From Rhodospirillales bacterium (GTDB lineage: Bacteria; Pseudomonadota; Alphaproteobacteria; Rhodospirillales; Magnetospirillaceae), in NCBI GenBank assembly GCA_019455065.1, contig JACFNC010000001.1:124001-188000 (forward strand): 64,000 bases of DNA, written 5' to 3'. Every line of letters starts with the position of its first letter. Position 1 is the stretch's first letter. This document shows positions 10,643-21,420 of the stretch, piece by piece. Position numbers and translations under genes: made by a program. The notes below the pieces were generated by a model. The model ran no database searches and had not been told where the DNA came from. It saw only the letters and a list, made by a program, of their open reading frames with translations.

Positions 10643-11131
10643 ATGTCCTTCCTGGACCGTACCGCCCGCACTTTCCTGCTGATCGAGCTGGCGCAGGGGT
10701 TGATGACCACCTTCCGGTACATGCTGAAACCGAAGGTGACCATCAACTATCCCTACGAGAAGGGTCCGCTCAGCCCGCGTTTCCGCGGCGAGCACGCGCT
10801 GCGGCGCTATCCCAACGGCGAAGAGCGCTGCATCGCCTGCAAGCTGTGCGAAGCGGTGTGTCCGGCGCTGGCGATCACCATCGAGGCCGAACCCCGTGAG
10901 GACGGCAGCCGGCGCACGCGCCGCTACGACATCGACATGACGAAGTGCATCTATTGCGGATACTGCCAGGAGTCCTGCCCGGTCGACGCCATCGTCGAGG
11001 GGCCGAATTTCGAGTTCGCGACCGAGACCCGCGCGGAGCTCATGTACAACAAGGAAAAGCTGCTCGCCAACGGCGACCGCTGGGAATCGGAGCTCGCCGC
11101 CCGCATCGCGGCCGACGCGCCTTACCGGTAA
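10643..11131 (+). CDS. nuoI: NADH-quinone oxidoreductase subunit I
   Basis: This 162-residue peripheral subunit carries two [4Fe-4S] clusters (N6a and N6b) in an 8-Fe ferredoxin fold. The motifs [12 protein letters not shown] and [12 protein letters not shown] give both C-x2-C-x2-C-x3-C-P sets. The N-terminal amphipathic stretch anchors it to the membrane arm. A ribosome-site-like GGAG follows the nuoH stop. Its TAA stop is immediately followed by AGGGGAG, the ribosome site of a 17-codon micro-ORF. Confidence 0.97.
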   Translation: MSFLDRTARTFLLIELAQGLMTTFRYMLKPKVTINYPYEKGPLSPRFRGEHALRRYPNGEERCIACKLCEAVCPALAITIEAEPREDGSRRTRRYDIDMTKCIYCGYCQESCPVDAIVEGPNFEFATETRAELMYNKEKLLANGDRWESELAARIAADAPYR

Positions 11132-11143
11132 GGGGAGACCGGA

Positions 11144-11197
11144 GTGATTGAACTGATCTCGCGTGGGCCCGCAAGGGCCGGACAGGGGGAAGCATGA
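11144..11197 (+). CDS. Candidate 17-codon micro-ORF between nuoI and nuoJ
   Basis: A GTG at 11144 opens a 17-codon frame ([17 protein letters not shown]). The AGGGGAG at 11131-11137, overlapping the nuoI stop, is a good ribosome site with 6-base spacing. The stop TGA (11195-11197) overlaps the nuoJ ATG in the same ATGA arrangement seen between real genes of this operon. The frame spans a hairpin with a GCAA loop at 11166-11179. It could be a coupling or leader peptide that passes ribosomes to nuoJ, or chance. nuoJ also has its own GGGGGA ribosome site. No conserved domain is recognisable. Confidence 0.35.
   Translation: MIELISRGPARAGQGEA
11166..11179 (+). other. GCAA-tetraloop hairpin between nuoI and nuoJ
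   Basis: GGCCC (11166-11170) and GGGCC (11175-11179) form a 5-bp GC stem closed by the stable GCAA (GNRA) tetraloop. It lies in the 62-bp gap between nuoI and nuoJ, which is one of the few gaps in the operon. It has no T-tract. It may influence mRNA stability or the ratio of the upstream and downstream subunits. Confidence 0.45.
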
Positions 11198-11805
11198 TCC
11201 AGGCCCTGGTTTTCTATATGTTCGCCGCGATCGCGGTGGCCGGCGGCGTCATGGTCATCTCGGCCCGCAATCCGGTCCATTCGGTGCTTTTCCTCATCCT
11301 CGTCTTCTTCAACGCGGCCGGTTTGTTCCTGCTGCTGGGGGCCGAGTTCCTGGCGATGGTGCTGGTGGTCGTGTACGTCGGCGCGGTGGCGGTGCTGTTC
11401 CTGTTCGTCGTGATGATGCTGGACATCAACTTCCTGCGCTTCCGCGAAGGCTTCCTGCAATACCTTCCGACCGGCGCGCTGGTCGGCTTGGTGCTGCTCG
11501 TGGAACTCGCCCTGGTGTTCGGAACCTGGACCTTTGCCCCGGATGCGGCGAGTGTGTCGGCGGCGCCGGCGCCTGACGTCGCCGCGGTCAGCAATACCGA
11601 GGCGCTGGGGCGGCTGATTTATACCGACTATTTCTACCTGTTCCAGGCGGCCGGCATGGTGCTCCTGGTCGCCATGGTCGGTGCCATCCTGCTGACCCTG
11701 CGGTCGCGCCCCGGTGTGCGCAAGCAGGACATCGCCCGCCAGCTCGCCCGCCGCAAGGAGGACACGCTGGAGGTCCGAAAAGTGCCCAGCGGGGGAGGCA
11801 TCTGA
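11194..11805 (+). CDS. nuoJ: NADH-quinone oxidoreductase subunit J
   Basis: This 203-residue membrane subunit has five predicted helices. The conserved helix-3 stretch [19 protein letters not shown], with a pi-bulge Tyr-Val-Gly-Ala, is visible near residues 55-75. A loop enriched in Ala and Pro (about 112-130) separates helices 4 and 5. The cytoplasmic tail is basic and charged. The ribosome site GGGGGA lies 4-5 bases before the ATG. The stop overlaps the nuoK start by one base. Confidence 0.96.
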   Translation: MIQALVFYMFAAIAVAGGVMVISARNPVHSVLFLILVFFNAAGLFLLLGAEFLAMVLVVVYVGAVAVLFLFVVMMLDINFLRFREGFLQYLPTGALVGLVLLVELALVFGTWTFAPDAASVSAAPAPDVAAVSNTEALGRLIYTDYFYLFQAAGMVLLVAMVGAILLTLRSRPGVRKQDIARQLARRKEDTLEVRKVPSGGGI

Positions 11806-12116
11806 TGTTGCAGATCGGCCTTGCCCATTACCTGACGGTCGCGGCGATCCTGTTCACGACCGGGGTGTTCGGTATTTTCCTCAACCGCAAGAACGTCATC
11901 ATCATCCTGATGTCGGTCGAGCTGATGCTGCTCGCGGTGAACATCAACCTCGTGGCGTTCTCGGCCTATCTCAACGATCTCGTCGGCCAGATCTTCACCA
12001 TGTTCGTGCTGACCGTTGCGGCCGCCGAGGCGGCCATCGGTCTGGCCATCGTCGTCGTCTACTTCCGCAACCGCGGCACGATCGAGGTTGAGGACATCAG
12101 CCAGATGAAAGGTTAG
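11805..12116 (+). CDS. nuoK: NADH-quinone oxidoreductase subunit K
   Basis: This 103-residue, three-helix antiporter-like (MrpC-related) subunit carries the membrane glutamates of the proton path. One is in [10 protein letters not shown] and a second in [10 protein letters not shown]. The length is normal for the family. The ATG overlaps the nuoJ stop, and nuoL follows after 6 bases. Confidence 0.97.
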   Translation: MLQIGLAHYLTVAAILFTTGVFGIFLNRKNVIIILMSVELMLLAVNINLVAFSAYLNDLVGQIFTMFVLTVAAAEAAIGLAIVVVYFRNRGTIEVEDISQMKG

Positions 12117-12122
12117 CCCGGC

Positions 12123-14051
12123 ATGTACGTCGCAGCCGTATTCCTGCCGCTCATCGGGGCAATCGTGGCCGGCCTGTTCGGCCGCTGGATCGGCGACCGC
12201 GGGGCCCAGGTCGTGACCTGCGGACTGGTCGGCTTGTCGGCCATCCTGTCCATTCCGATCTTCCTGGCGGTGGTCATCGGGGGCCAGCCGCAGAGCATCG
12301 AGTTGTTCACCTGGATGCAGTCTGGGTCGCTGGACGCCTCCTGGGCTTTGAAATTCGACACCCTGACCGCGGTGATGCTGATCGTCGTGACGTGGGTGTC
12401 GTTCATGGTGCACGTCTATTCGATCGGCTACATGCACCACGACCACTCGATCCCGCGGTTCCAGAGCTATCTCAGCCTGTTCACATTCTTCATGCTGATG
12501 CTGGTGACCGCCGACAACCTCATCCAGCTTTTCTTCGGCTGGGAGGGGGTCGGGCTGGCGTCGTACCTGCTGATCGGCTTCTGGTATGAGAAGCCCTCGG
12601 CCAATGCCGCCGCCATCAAGGCTTTCATCGTCAACCGCGTCGGCGACTTCGGATTCGCGCTCGGCATCTTCGGTGCCTTCTTCCTTTTCGACAGCGTCGT
12701 TTTCGACGCCATCTTCGCCGCCGCCCCCGACAAGGCGGCCGAGACGGTGGTCTTCTTCGGCACCGAATGGCACGCCATCACCATCATCTGCCTGCTGCTT
12801 TTCGTCGGCGCCATGGGCAAGTCGGCCCAGCTCGGCCTGCATACCTGGCTACCCGACGCCATGGAGGGCCCGACGCCCGTTTCCGCCTTGATCCATGCGG
12901 CGACGATGGTCACCGCCGGCGTGTTCATGGTGGCGCGCATGTCGCCGCTGTTCGAGTATTCCGACACCGCGCTCACGGTGGTCACCCTGGTCGGCGCCTT
13001 CACGGCCATCTTCGCGGCCACCGTCGGCTGCGTGCAGAACGACATCAAGCGGATCATCGCCTATTCGACCTGCTCGCAGCTGGGCTACATGTTCTTCGCC
13101 ATCGGGGTCTCGGCCTATCAGGCGGCGATCTTCCATCTGATGACACACGCCTTCTTCAAGGCGCTGCTGTTCCTGGGCGCCGGCTCGGTTATCCACGCCA
13201 TGTCGGACGAGCAGGACATCCGGCGCATGGGCGGCATCTGGAGGCACATCAAGCTGACCTGGGCTCTGATGTGGATCGGCAGCCTGGCTCTGGCGGGGAT
13301 ACCCTTCTTCGCCGGCTACTTCTCGAAGGACATGATCCTGGAGGCCGCCTGGGGGGCGCATACGCCAGTCGGCACGCTCGCCTTCTGGCTGGGCATCGGC
13401 GCCGCCTTCCTGACCGCGTTCTATTCCTGGCGGCTGCTCATCTTGACCTTCCACGGCCAGCCGCGGGCCGACGAGCATGTCATGGCCCATGTGCACGAAT
13501 CGCCTCCGGTGATGACGGTGCCGCTGATCGTGCTCGCCATTGGCGCCATCTTCGCAGGCTTCGTCGGCTACGAGTCTTTCGTCGGCCACGGCATGCAGGA
13601 ATTCTGGGGCAATTCGATCCTGGTGCTGAAGGGGCATGACGCCATCGAGAACGCGCACCATGCGCCGTTCTGGGTGAAGACGCTGCCGGTGTTCGTCGCG
13701 CTGGCCGGCATCGCCATGGCGTACCTGTTCTACATGTTCGCGCCGGCACTGCCGAAGATGCTCGCCGCCCGCTTCCAGGGCGCCTACCAGTTCCTCTTGA
13801 ACAAGTGGTACTTCGACGAGTTGTACGACTTCCTGTTCGTGAAACCCGCCTTCGTGCTGGGACAGGGCTTCTGGAAGACCGGGGACGGCGCCCTCATCGA
13901 CGGGCTTGGCCCGGACGGCGTGGCCGCTGCTTCGCGCGACATCGCCCGCAGGATGAGCTGGCTGCAAAGCGGATACGTCTATCACTACGCCTTCGCCATG
14001 ATCATTGGCGTCGCCGCGTTCGTGACCTGGTACATGTTTAACATGGGTTGA
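12123..14051 (+). CDS. nuoL: NADH-quinone oxidoreductase subunit L
   Basis: This 642-residue proton-pumping subunit belongs to the MrpA/D antiporter family, with about 16 helices and the long lateral amphipathic helix at the C-terminus. Conserved features are [20 protein letters not shown] (helix 5, with the key Glu), [20 protein letters not shown] (helix 7-8) and the broken helix near [14 protein letters not shown]. The last 100 residues contain the [16 protein letters not shown] segment typical of NuoL. nuoM starts seven bases after its stop. Confidence 0.97.
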   Translation: MYVAAVFLPLIGAIVAGLFGRWIGDRGAQVVTCGLVGLSAILSIPIFLAVVIGGQPQSIELFTWMQSGSLDASWALKFDTLTAVMLIVVTWVSFMVHVYSIGYMHHDHSIPRFQSYLSLFTFFMLMLVTADNLIQLFFGWEGVGLASYLLIGFWYEKPSANAAAIKAFIVNRVGDFGFALGIFGAFFLFDSVVFDAIFAAAPDKAAETVVFFGTEWHAITIICLLLFVGAMGKSAQLGLHTWLPDAMEGPTPVSALIHAATMVTAGVFMVARMSPLFEYSDTALTVVTLVGAFTAIFAATVGCVQNDIKRIIAYSTCSQLGYMFFAIGVSAYQAAIFHLMTHAFFKALLFLGAGSVIHAMSDEQDIRRMGGIWRHIKLTWALMWIGSLALAGIPFFAGYFSKDMILEAAWGAHTPVGTLAFWLGIGAAFLTAFYSWRLLILTFHGQPRADEHVMAHVHESPPVMTVPLIVLAIGAIFAGFVGYESFVGHGMQEFWGNSILVLKGHDAIENAHHAPFWVKTLPVFVALAGIAMAYLFYMFAPALPKMLAARFQGAYQFLLNKWYFDELYDFLFVKPAFVLGQGFWKTGDGALIDGLGPDGVAAASRDIARRMSWLQSGYVYHYAFAMIIGVAAFVTWYMFNMG

Positions 14052-14058
14052 CGCGGCG

Positions 14059-15573
14059 ATGAGCGACTGGCCACTCCTGACCATCACGACGTTCCTGCCG
14101 CTGGTAGGGGCGCTGTTCATCCTCACGATCCGGGGCACTCCCGACGTGGTGGCGCGCAACGCCCGCAACGTGGCGCTGCTGACCTCGCTCGCCACCTTCC
14201 TGGTGTCGCTGCTCGTATGGGTCTATTTCGACCCCAACACGGCCGCCTTCCAACTGGTCGACAAGGCCCGCTGGCTGCCAGGGTCGAACATTTCCTATCA
14301 CATGGGCGTCGACGGCATCTCGATGTTCTTCGTGCTGCTGTCGACGTTCCTCACGCCGATTTGCATTCTGGCAAGCTGGGAAGCCATCGAAACCCGCGTC
14401 AAGGAGTACATGATCTCCTTCCTGGTCCTCGAGACCATGATGGTGGGCATGTTCTGCGCCCTCGACACGGTGCTCTTCTACGTCTTCTTCGAGGGCGTGC
14501 TGATCCCGATGTTCATCATCATCGGGGTGTGGGGCGGACCGCGCCGGGTTTACGCGGCATTCAAGTTCTTCCTCTACACGCTGGCCGGCTCCGTGCTGAT
14601 GCTGCTGGCCCTGCTGGCCATGTATTTCCAGGCCGGCACGACCGACATTCCGTCGCTGATGGCGCATGGCTATCCGTTCGAGATGCAAATCTGGCTGTGG
14701 CTGGCCTTCTTCGTGTCATTCGCCGTCAAGGTTCCAATGTGGCCGGTGCACACCTGGCTGCCCGACGCCCACGTCGAGGCGCCCACCGCGGGCTCGGTGA
14801 TCCTGGCCGGCGTGCTTCTGAAGATGGGCGCCTACGGCTTCTTGCGGTTCTCGGTGCCCATGCTGCCCCTGGCGTCGGAATACTTCACGCCGCTGGTCTA
14901 CACCCTCAGCATCGTCGCCGTCGTCTACACCTCGCTGGTGGCGCTGGTGCAGGAGGACATGAAGAAGCTCATCGCCTACAGCTCCGTGGCCCACATGGGC
15001 TTCGTCACGATCGGCATCTTCGCGCTGACCCCGCAGGCCGTCGAAGGGGCGCTTTTCCAGATGCTGAGTCACGGCATCGTATCGGGCGCCCTGTTCCTGT
15101 GCGTCGGCGTGGTCTACGACCGCATGCACACGCGTGAGATCGGCCGTTACGGTGGGCTGGTGCAGCGGATGCCGAAATACGCCGCGGTGTTCATGCTGTT
15201 CATGCTGGCATCGGTGGGACTGCCGGGAACGAGCGGTTTCGTGGGCGAGTTCCTGGTGTTGCTCGGCGTGTTCCAGGTCAACAGCTGGGTGGCTCTCTTC
15301 GCCGCCTCGGGTCTGATCCTGGGCGCAGCCTACATGCTTTATCTCTACCGGCGGGTGGTGTTCGGCAAGCTGGTGCGCGAGGACCTGAGGAGCATTCTCG
15401 ATCTGAGCGGGCGCGAGATCGCGGTGTTCGCCCCGCTCGTCGCGGTCGTGCTGTGGATGGGGATTTATCCCTCGTCCTTCCTCGGATACATGCATGCCTC
15501 TGTGGCGAATCTCATCGACAAGTATCAGCTTGCCCTGTCCGCGGTGGACGCGGTGTCGATGGCGGCGCGTTAG
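14059..15573 (+). CDS. nuoM: NADH-quinone oxidoreductase subunit M
   Basis: This 504-residue proton-pumping antiporter-like subunit sits between NuoL and NuoN in the membrane arm. Conserved elements are [18 protein letters not shown] (the Glu of helix 5), [20 protein letters not shown] and [15 protein letters not shown]. The length is normal. It follows nuoL with a 7-base gap and precedes nuoN by a few bases. Confidence 0.97.
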   Translation: MSDWPLLTITTFLPLVGALFILTIRGTPDVVARNARNVALLTSLATFLVSLLVWVYFDPNTAAFQLVDKARWLPGSNISYHMGVDGISMFFVLLSTFLTPICILASWEAIETRVKEYMISFLVLETMMVGMFCALDTVLFYVFFEGVLIPMFIIIGVWGGPRRVYAAFKFFLYTLAGSVLMLLALLAMYFQAGTTDIPSLMAHGYPFEMQIWLWLAFFVSFAVKVPMWPVHTWLPDAHVEAPTAGSVILAGVLLKMGAYGFLRFSVPMLPLASEYFTPLVYTLSIVAVVYTSLVALVQEDMKKLIAYSSVAHMGFVTIGIFALTPQAVEGALFQMLSHGIVSGALFLCVGVVYDRMHTREIGRYGGLVQRMPKYAAVFMLFMLASVGLPGTSGFVGEFLVLLGVFQVNSWVALFAASGLILGAAYMLYLYRRVVFGKLVREDLRSILDLSGREIAVFAPLVAVVLWMGIYPSSFLGYMHASVANLIDKYQLALSAVDAVSMAAR

Positions 15574-15594
15574 GACATGACGGGAGTGTCGGAA

Positions 15595-17034
15595 ATGCCC
15601 AACCTCATGCCGGCCCTGCCGGAGATCTTCCTGGCCTGCGCCGCCATGGCGATACTGATGCTGGGGGTGTTCCGCAAGAAGGACGACATGCGGGCCACCG
15701 CCACACTGGCGGTGGTCGCCTTCGCGGTGACGGCGCTCCTGGTGTCCGGGCTTGGCTCGGAGCGCACGACGACCTTTGGCGGAATGTTCGTGATCGACGG
15801 CTTCGCCGTCTTCATGAAGACCCTTGTGCTGGTGGCGTCGGGCTTGGCGGTGGTGATGTCGGTCGGCTTTCTCGAGCGCGAGGAGATCGACCGCTTCGAA
15901 TATCCGGCGCTGATGGTGCTCGCCACCCTCGGCATGATGATGATGATCTCCGCCAACAACCTGATGTCGCTTTATCTCGGCCTTGAGCTGCAGAGTCTGA
16001 GCCTGTACGTGATGGCGGCTTATCAGCGCGACAGCGTGCGCGCCTCCGAGGCGGGGCTGAAGTATTTCGTGTTGGGCGCCCTGGCTTCGGGCATGCTGCT
16101 TTACGGCGCTTCGCTCATCTACGGTTTCGCCGGATCGACCGATTTCGAAGTGCTGGCCCGGACCTTCGCGGGCGGCCATGGGGCCCCGCACGCGGGCGTC
16201 ATCGTGGGTATCGTGTTCGTGGTCGCGGGGTTGGCGTTCAAGGTTTCGGCCGTGCCTTTCCATATGTGGACGCCCGACGTCTACGAGGGCGCGCCGACGC
16301 CGGTCACCGCCTTCTTCTCCGTGGCGCCCAAGATCGCCGCGTTCGCCCTCTTCGTGCGGGTCATGGTCGGGCCCTTCGGTGATCTGGCCGACCAGTGGCG
16401 GCAAGTCATCGTGTTCATCTCGCTGGCCTCGATGATCCTCGGCGCCTTCGCCGCCATCAACCAGACCAACATCAAGCGGCTGATGGCCTACAGCTCGATC
16501 GGGCATGTGGGCTACGGGCTGATCGGTCTGGCGGTCGGCAATGCCGCAGGCATCCGCGGCGTGCTCATTTATTTCGCCATCTATCTGTTCATGAATATCG
16601 GCGCCTTCGCCGTCATTCTCAGCATGCGCCAGAAGGGCCGGATGGTTGAGGGTATCGAGGATCTGGCCGGGCTTTCGAAGACCAGCCCGATGATGGCGCT
16701 GGCGATGGCGATCTTCATGTTCTCGATGGCCGGAATTCCCCCGCTGGCAGGGTTCTGGGGCAAGTTCTACGTGTTCATGGCGGCAATCGATGCCGGGCTG
16801 GTGACGCTGGCGGTTATCGGCGTGCTGGCGAGCGTGGTGAGCGCCTTCTACTACCTGCGCATCATCAAGGTGATGTATTTCGACGAGCCCGTGGAGAGCT
16901 TCGACCGTCCGATCGGGCGGGCCATGGGCGCCATCCTCGCCGTCAGCGCCATCGTCATCGTCGCCTTCACCGTCGTCCCGTCACCTTTGGTGACCGAGGC
17001 GGAGGCCGCGGCGTCGACCCTGTTCGGGGAATGA
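15595..17034 (+). CDS. nuoN: NADH-quinone oxidoreductase subunit N
   Basis: This 479-residue antiporter-like proton-pumping subunit is nearest the peripheral arm. The family segments [15 protein letters not shown] (helix-5 Glu), [20 protein letters not shown] and [18 protein letters not shown] are present. I chose the ATG at 15595 because GGGAG at 15582-15586 has 8-base spacing and the resulting N-terminus is [12 protein letters not shown]. The in-frame ATG at 15577 (six residues longer) lies only 3 bases after the nuoM stop and lacks a good site. The stop overlaps birA (ATGA), so the nuo transcript probably continues into birA-coaX-rnj. Confidence 0.95.
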   Translation: MPNLMPALPEIFLACAAMAILMLGVFRKKDDMRATATLAVVAFAVTALLVSGLGSERTTTFGGMFVIDGFAVFMKTLVLVASGLAVVMSVGFLEREEIDRFEYPALMVLATLGMMMMISANNLMSLYLGLELQSLSLYVMAAYQRDSVRASEAGLKYFVLGALASGMLLYGASLIYGFAGSTDFEVLARTFAGGHGAPHAGVIVGIVFVVAGLAFKVSAVPFHMWTPDVYEGAPTPVTAFFSVAPKIAAFALFVRVMVGPFGDLADQWRQVIVFISLASMILGAFAAINQTNIKRLMAYSSIGHVGYGLIGLAVGNAAGIRGVLIYFAIYLFMNIGAFAVILSMRQKGRMVEGIEDLAGLSKTSPMMALAMAIFMFSMAGIPPLAGFWGKFYVFMAAIDAGLVTLAVIGVLASVVSAFYYLRIIKVMYFDEPVESFDRPIGRAMGAILAVSAIVIVAFTVVPSPLVTEAEAAASTLFGE

Positions 17035-17780
17035 CGGCGGCACCGGAACTGGCGCCGCCGTTTCGCCTCATCGCCTACGACCAGATCGGAAGCACCAACG
17101 ACGAGGCCAAGAGGCTGGCGGAGGCGGGCGCGGAGCACGGAACCGTGGTGTGGGCCGCGGAGCAGACGGCTGGCCGTGGCCGACGCGGGCGGCACTGGCA
17201 TTCCCCGCGCGGCAATCTGCACTCGTCCTTCCTGCTTTTCCCCCGATGTCCACTGCATGAGGCGGCGCAACTCGGCTTCGTCACCGCCGTAGCCCTCCGG
17301 GAGGCTTTGAGTGAGATTTGCCCGGTGGGCCGGTTCGAATGTAAATGGCCTAACGACGTGCTGTGCGATGGGCTCAAAGTCGCCGGCATCCTTCTCGAGA
17401 CGGCGGGCCATGCGGACTGGATGGTGGTCGGGGTCGGGGTGAACGTGGTGGCCGCGCCGGACCCGGCCCTTTATCCCGCCACCTGTCTTCGCGGCGTGGG
17501 GTGCCCGGCGACAGCCGGCGATGTGCTGGCGGCCCTCTGCCGGAATTTGGCGGTGTGGTACGATACATGGCGGATGCGGGGGTTCGCGCCGGTGCGCGAG
17601 GCGTGGCTCGCCGGAGCCTGCGGCCTGGGGCGTCCGGCCGAGGCGCGGCTGGCCGACGGCGAGGTTGTAAAGGGGATTTTCGCTGGCCTCGACGCGGGTG
17701 GGGCGCTGCTTCTCACGTCGGCTGACGGTGGGCAGCGTAGCGTGTTGGCGGGTGACGTCTTTTTTGCGGGCGGAAGGTGA
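17031..17780 (+). CDS. birA: Biotin--[acetyl-CoA-carboxylase] ligase (catalytic-only BirA)
   Basis: This 249-residue cytoplasmic enzyme attaches biotin to the carrier protein of acetyl-CoA carboxylase and related carboxylases. The biotinyl-AMP loop GRGRRGRHW is at residues 48-56 and KWPNDV at 105-110. There is no N-terminal winged-helix DNA-binding domain, so it should be a ligase only and not a biotin-operon repressor. The C-terminal SH3-like domain is present (about 205-245). It overlaps the nuoN stop by four bases and is followed by coaX after 6 bases. This order is familiar from alphaproteobacteria. Confidence 0.94.
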   Translation: MTAAPELAPPFRLIAYDQIGSTNDEAKRLAEAGAEHGTVVWAAEQTAGRGRRGRHWHSPRGNLHSSFLLFPRCPLHEAAQLGFVTAVALREALSEICPVGRFECKWPNDVLCDGLKVAGILLETAGHADWMVVGVGVNVVAAPDPALYPATCLRGVGCPATAGDVLAALCRNLAVWYDTWRMRGFAPVREAWLAGACGLGRPAEARLADGEVVKGIFAGLDAGGALLLTSADGGQRSVLAGDVFFAGGR

Positions 17781-17786
17781 GGGGAC

Positions 17787-18566
17787 ATGCTGCTGGCGAT
17801 CGACTCGGGCAACACCAACATCGTCTTCGCCATTTTCGATGGCGAGCGCTGCATGGGCGAATGGCGGTCTTCGACCAATACCGAGCGGACGGCCGACGAG
17901 ATCGGCGTGTGGTTGACGCAGCTCATGACCATCCAGGGGTTGCGGCGCGAGGATGTGGACGCCGCAATCGTCGCGTCGGTTGTGCCGGCGATGATGTTCA
18001 GCCTGAAGACGCTCTGCCGGCGCTATTTCCGCTGCGAGCCGCTGGTCGTTGGGGAAGACGGAGTAACCCTCGGCCTCAACGTGCTGCTCGACCGGCCTGA
18101 GGAAGTGGGCGCGGACCGTCTGGTCAACGCCGTGGCGGCGCACAAATTCTACAGGGGACCGCTGATCGTCATCGACTTCGGAACCGCCACCACCTTCGAC
18201 GTCATCGACGCCGAGGGCAACTATTGCGGCGGCGCCATATGCCCGGGCATCAATCTTTCGCTCGAAGCTTTGCACGCCGCTGCCGCCAAGCTTCCCCGCG
18301 TCGCCATCGGCCGGCCGAAACAGGTTATCGGCAAGGCCACCGTTCCGGCGATGCAGTCGGGCGTGTTTTGGGGCTATGTAAGCTTGATCGAGGGAATGGT
18401 GGCGAGAATCAAAGCGGAGTTCGGATCGCCCATGACGGTGGTGGCCACCGGCGGCCTCGCGCCGATGTTCATGGAAGCGACGGACGCCATTCAATATCTC
18501 GACGCTGATCTTACTTTGAGAGGACTGCTTGAAATCCACCGGCGCAATGCCCGCACCGAGCCCTGA
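17787..18566 (+). CDS. coaX: Type III pantothenate kinase
   Basis: This 259-residue ASKHA-fold enzyme phosphorylates pantothenate, the first step of coenzyme A synthesis. DSGNTN (residues 6-11) is the phosphate-binding loop. [12 protein letters not shown] (about 107-118) and [11 protein letters not shown] (about 129-139) are the pantothenate and catalytic motifs, and the C-terminus has [11 protein letters not shown]. Type III kinases are insensitive to CoA feedback. The 3' end overlaps the RNase J start by up to 38 bp. Confidence 0.96.
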   Translation: MLLAIDSGNTNIVFAIFDGERCMGEWRSSTNTERTADEIGVWLTQLMTIQGLRREDVDAAIVASVVPAMMFSLKTLCRRYFRCEPLVVGEDGVTLGLNVLLDRPEEVGADRLVNAVAAHKFYRGPLIVIDFGTATTFDVIDAEGNYCGGAICPGINLSLEALHAAAAKLPRVAIGRPKQVIGKATVPAMQSGVFWGYVSLIEGMVARIKAEFGSPMTVVATGGLAPMFMEATDAIQYLDADLTLRGLLEIHRRNARTEP

Positions 18567-20226
18567 CACCCTCTTCGCCGACCCGAACCAGCTTTTCCTC
18601 GTTCCGCTCGGAGGTGCGGGCGAGATCGGAATGAACCTCAATGTCTACGGCTATGGCGGCGAATGGATGATCGTCGACCTTGGCGTTTCTTTCGGCGACG
18701 ATTCGATGCCGAGCATCGACGTGTTCATGGCCGATCCCGCCTTTATCGAAGAACGGCGCGACCGGCTGGCCGGCATCGTCCTCACCCACGGGCATGAGGA
18801 CCATCTCGGGGCGGTGGCCTATCTCTGGCCTCGGCTGCGGTGTCCCGTGTACGCCACGCCCTTCGCGGCCGCGATCCTCGAATCCAAGTTGCAGGAGGCC
18901 GGGCTGGGCGGCCAGGTGCCGGTCAAGATCGTGCAGCTTGGGGCCCGGTTCTCGGTCGGCCCCTTCGACGTTGAGCTGATAACGCTGACCCATTCCATTC
19001 CCGAGCCCAACGCGCTTGCCATTCGCACGCCGGCGGGTACTGTCCTCCATACCGGCGATTGGAAGTTCGACCCGGATCCCCTGATCGGGGAAGCCGCCGA
19101 CTTCGAGGCTCTCCGGCGCGTCGGAGCGGAGGGCGTCGTCGCCCTGGTCGGCGATTCGACCAATGTGTTCGTGCCCGGCGAGGGCGGCTCCGAGGCCGAT
19201 GTCCGCAAGAGTCTGGCCGCTTTGCTCGGCCAATTCAGCAACCGTATCGCTGTCGCCTGCTTCGCGTCCAATGTTGCAAGGCTGGAAAGCATCGCGCTCG
19301 CCGCGCAGGCGAACGGCCGGCACACCGCTCTGGTGGGCCGCTCGCTTTGGAAGATCGACGCGGCTGCCCGCCGCAACGGCTATCTGAAGGATTTGCCGCC
19401 GTTTCTGGACGGCCATGACGCTGCGTATCTGCCCAAGGACAAGGTCGTCTACATCTGCACCGGCAGCCAGGGCGAGCCTCGGGCCGCCCTGGCCCGCATC
19501 GCGTCCGGCGACCATCCCCATGTGACATTGGGCGAGGGGGACGTTGCCATCTTCTCGTCGCGCATCATTCCGGGAAACGAGCGGGCCATCAACGAGTTGC
19601 AGAACAAGTTGGTGCGGCGCGGCGTCGAGCTGGTGACCGAGAAGGACCATTTCGTCCATGTCTCCGGGCATCCCGGGCGCGGCGAGCTGGCCCGCATGTA
19701 CCAGACGATCCGCCCGCGCGTCGCGGTGCCGGTGCATGGGGAGGCGCGGCACCTCGTCGAGCATGCCCGACTCGCCCGCTCGTGTCAGGTGCCCCGGGCG
19801 CTGGTGGTCGAGAACGGCTCAATCGTCAAGCTGGCTCCCGGCGAGGCCGAGGTGGTGGGGACGGCGCCCTTCGGCCGGCTGGCGGTGGACGGCAATCGTC
19901 TGGTAAGCATGGATTCCGAACTGCTGAGGCGCCGGCACCGCATGATGTGGTCCGGCAACGCGGTGGTCACCCTGGCGCTTGACCGAATGGGCCGACTGCT
20001 CGGCGATCCGCAGGTCAGTGCTCATGGCCTGATCGATCCCGACCTCGATCAGTTCGAACAGGAACAGGCCGCGGACGCCATTCGCGAGGCGGTCGAGGAC
20101 TTGCCGCAAAAGGCCCGCCAGGATGACGCCGTCGTAAAGGAGACGGCGCGGGTGGCGCTGAGACGGGCTTTGAAGGCGAGTTACGGCAAAAAGCCGATGA
20201 CCGACGTGCATCTGGTTCGACTGTAA
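18529..20226 (+). CDS. rnj: Ribonuclease J
   Basis: This 565-residue metallo-beta-lactamase/beta-CASP ribonuclease acts in rRNA maturation and mRNA decay with endo- and 5'-exonuclease activity. The zinc motif HGHEDH is at residues 87-92, after [13 protein letters not shown] near 24-36. The beta-CASP region contains GDSTN and CTGSQGEP, and [11 protein letters not shown] with [10 protein letters not shown] follows. I chose the TTG at 18529 because GAGAGGA precedes it by 4 bases. The ATG at 18547, six codons later, is the alternative. It overlaps coaX. Confidence 0.95.
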   Translation: MKSTGAMPAPSPDTLFADPNQLFLVPLGGAGEIGMNLNVYGYGGEWMIVDLGVSFGDDSMPSIDVFMADPAFIEERRDRLAGIVLTHGHEDHLGAVAYLWPRLRCPVYATPFAAAILESKLQEAGLGGQVPVKIVQLGARFSVGPFDVELITLTHSIPEPNALAIRTPAGTVLHTGDWKFDPDPLIGEAADFEALRRVGAEGVVALVGDSTNVFVPGEGGSEADVRKSLAALLGQFSNRIAVACFASNVARLESIALAAQANGRHTALVGRSLWKIDAAARRNGYLKDLPPFLDGHDAAYLPKDKVVYICTGSQGEPRAALARIASGDHPHVTLGEGDVAIFSSRIIPGNERAINELQNKLVRRGVELVTEKDHFVHVSGHPGRGELARMYQTIRPRVAVPVHGEARHLVEHARLARSCQVPRALVVENGSIVKLAPGEAEVVGTAPFGRLAVDGNRLVSMDSELLRRRHRMMWSGNAVVTLALDRMGRLLGDPQVSAHGLIDPDLDQFEQEQAADAIREAVEDLPQKARQDDAVVKETARVALRRALKASYGKKPMTDVHLVRL

Positions 20227-20240
20227 GGGGAAGGCGAGGA

Positions 20241-20645
20241 ATGATCGGAAGGCTCAATCACGTTGCGATCGCGGTTCCCGATCTGGAAGCGGCGCGCGCC
20301 CTCTACCGCGACACGCTGGGCGCCAAGGTTTCGGAACCGGTGCCGCAGCCCGCGCATGGCGTGACCGTGGTGTTCGTCGAATTGCCGAACACGAAGATCG
20401 AACTGCTTCATCCGCTCGGACACTCTTCGCCGATCGCGGGCTTCCTTGACAAGAACCCTGCGGGCGGCATCCACCACGTCTGTTACGAGGTGGACGACAT
20501 CATCGCGGCCCGCGACAAGCTGAAGGCGGCCGGCGCGCGGGTGCTTGGCGACGGCGAACCTCGGATCGGAGCGCACGACAAGCCGGTGCTCTTTCTCCAT
20601 CCCAAGGACTTCTATGGCACTCTCGTCGAACTCGAGCAGGCATGA
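20241..20645 (+). CDS. mce: Methylmalonyl-CoA epimerase
   Basis: This 134-residue VOC-fold metalloenzyme interconverts the (R)- and (S)-forms of methylmalonyl-CoA in propionate metabolism. The metal-binding residues are visible in LNHVAIAVPDLEAA (His at residue 6), HHVCYEVDD and the C-terminal GTLVELEQ. The length is typical. It lies 14 bases after rnj and its stop overlaps tag. The rnj-mce pairing is common in alphaproteobacteria. Confidence 0.93.
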   Translation: MIGRLNHVAIAVPDLEAARALYRDTLGAKVSEPVPQPAHGVTVVFVELPNTKIELLHPLGHSSPIAGFLDKNPAGGIHHVCYEVDDIIAARDKLKAAGARVLGDGEPRIGAHDKPVLFLHPKDFYGTLVELEQA

Positions 20646-21178
20646 GTTGGTATTGTGACGTCGCTCCGGGCCATCCGTTTCACGGCCCCTATCACGACGA
20701 GGAATACGGGTTTCCCCTGACGGCGGAGAGCGGGCTGTTCGAGCGGCTGAGTCTCGAGGTGTTCCAGGCCGGATTGTCCTGGGAAATCGTGTTGAAGAAG
20801 CGGGACGGTCTCCGGCGTGCCTTTGCGGACTTCGATGTCGATCGCGTCGCCTCCTTTGACGAGGGCGACTTGGCGCGACTGATGGCCGACCCCGCCATCA
20901 TCCGCAACCGCCGAAAGATCGAGGCGACGATTGAGAACGCCCGCCGCATCGCGGGCCTGAGGCGAACCGGCGAAGGCTTTGCCGCATGGATCGAAGCCGG
21001 CCACCCGATGTCGAAGGAGGAATGGGTGCGGCGGTTCCGCGCCACCTTCGTCTTCATGGGCGGCGAGGTGGTCGGCGAATTCCTGATGTCCATAGGCTAT
21101 TTGCCCGGCGCCCACCGCGACGACTGCCCCGTGGCGCGGCGGATCGCCGCTTGCGCGCCAGCCTGGCTGCGCTCGTAG
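20642..21178 (+). CDS. tag: DNA-3-methyladenine glycosylase I
   Basis: This 178-residue base-excision repair enzyme removes 3-methyladenine from alkylated DNA. It matches the Tag family across its length: the N-terminal CDVAPGHPFHGPYHDEEYG, the central LSLEVFQAGLSWEIVLKKR, and the C-terminal HRDDCPVARR. The zinc snap is inferred from Cys5, a His near residue 17, and the C-terminal His and Cys. It overlaps mce by four bases. A strong hairpin with T-rich flanks follows. Confidence 0.95.
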   Translation: MSWYCDVAPGHPFHGPYHDEEYGFPLTAESGLFERLSLEVFQAGLSWEIVLKKRDGLRRAFADFDVDRVASFDEGDLARLMADPAIIRNRRKIEATIENARRIAGLRRTGEGFAAWIEAGHPMSKEEWVRRFRATFVFMGGEVVGEFLMSIGYLPGAHRDDCPVARRIAACAPAWLRS

Positions 21179-21193
21179 CGACAAGGAAAAGAA

Positions 21194-21229
21194 AAATGGC
21201 AAGACCTGGTGGTCTTGCCATCTTTCTCT
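21194..21229 (+). terminator. Rho-independent terminator after tag
   Basis: ATGGCAAGACC (21196-21206) and GGTCTTGCCAT (21211-21221) form a perfect 11-bp stem with loop TGGT. The plus-strand tail is CTTTCTCT. The opposite strand has an even better tail, TTTTTCTTTT, so the element could also work in the other direction, although no nearby minus-strand gene would use it. It marks the end of the nuo-birA-coaX-rnj-mce-tag transcription block. Confidence 0.75.
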
Positions 21230-21390
21230 GCTCCCCAGCGCACGGGTATTTTACCTTCCGTACGCGGTACCTCCCTAAACTTGAGCCGCGTGCTCGGAGC
21301 TAAGCTCCTGTTTTTCGTGCCGGAAACTGTAAGCAAGTTCGTTCCGAAAGTCATCCACTTTTTGCGCTATTCTTTCGCGGTAGACTCTGA
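21230..21390. other. Non-coding gap between tag terminator and small secreted protein gene
   Basis: No gene is supported here. The segment contains a second, weaker terminator-like hairpin: GGAGC (21296-21300) and GCTCC (21304-21308) with loop TAA, followed by TGTTTTT. Base composition is more A/T-rich than the flanking genes. No convincing promoter for the next gene could be picked. Confidence 0.4.
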
Positions 21391-21420
21391 GTGAGTAAGG
21401 GCATGATTCGAAGGGTGTCC

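Noticed and set aside
14716-16506. 596-codon minus-strand open frame opposite nuoM and nuoN
   Set aside because: It is antisense to two intact complex I genes and shows no domain, only His/Asp/Arg-rich filler.
17031-17780. BirA as a biotin-dependent repressor
   Set aside because: The protein begins directly with the ligase domain and has no helix-turn-helix.
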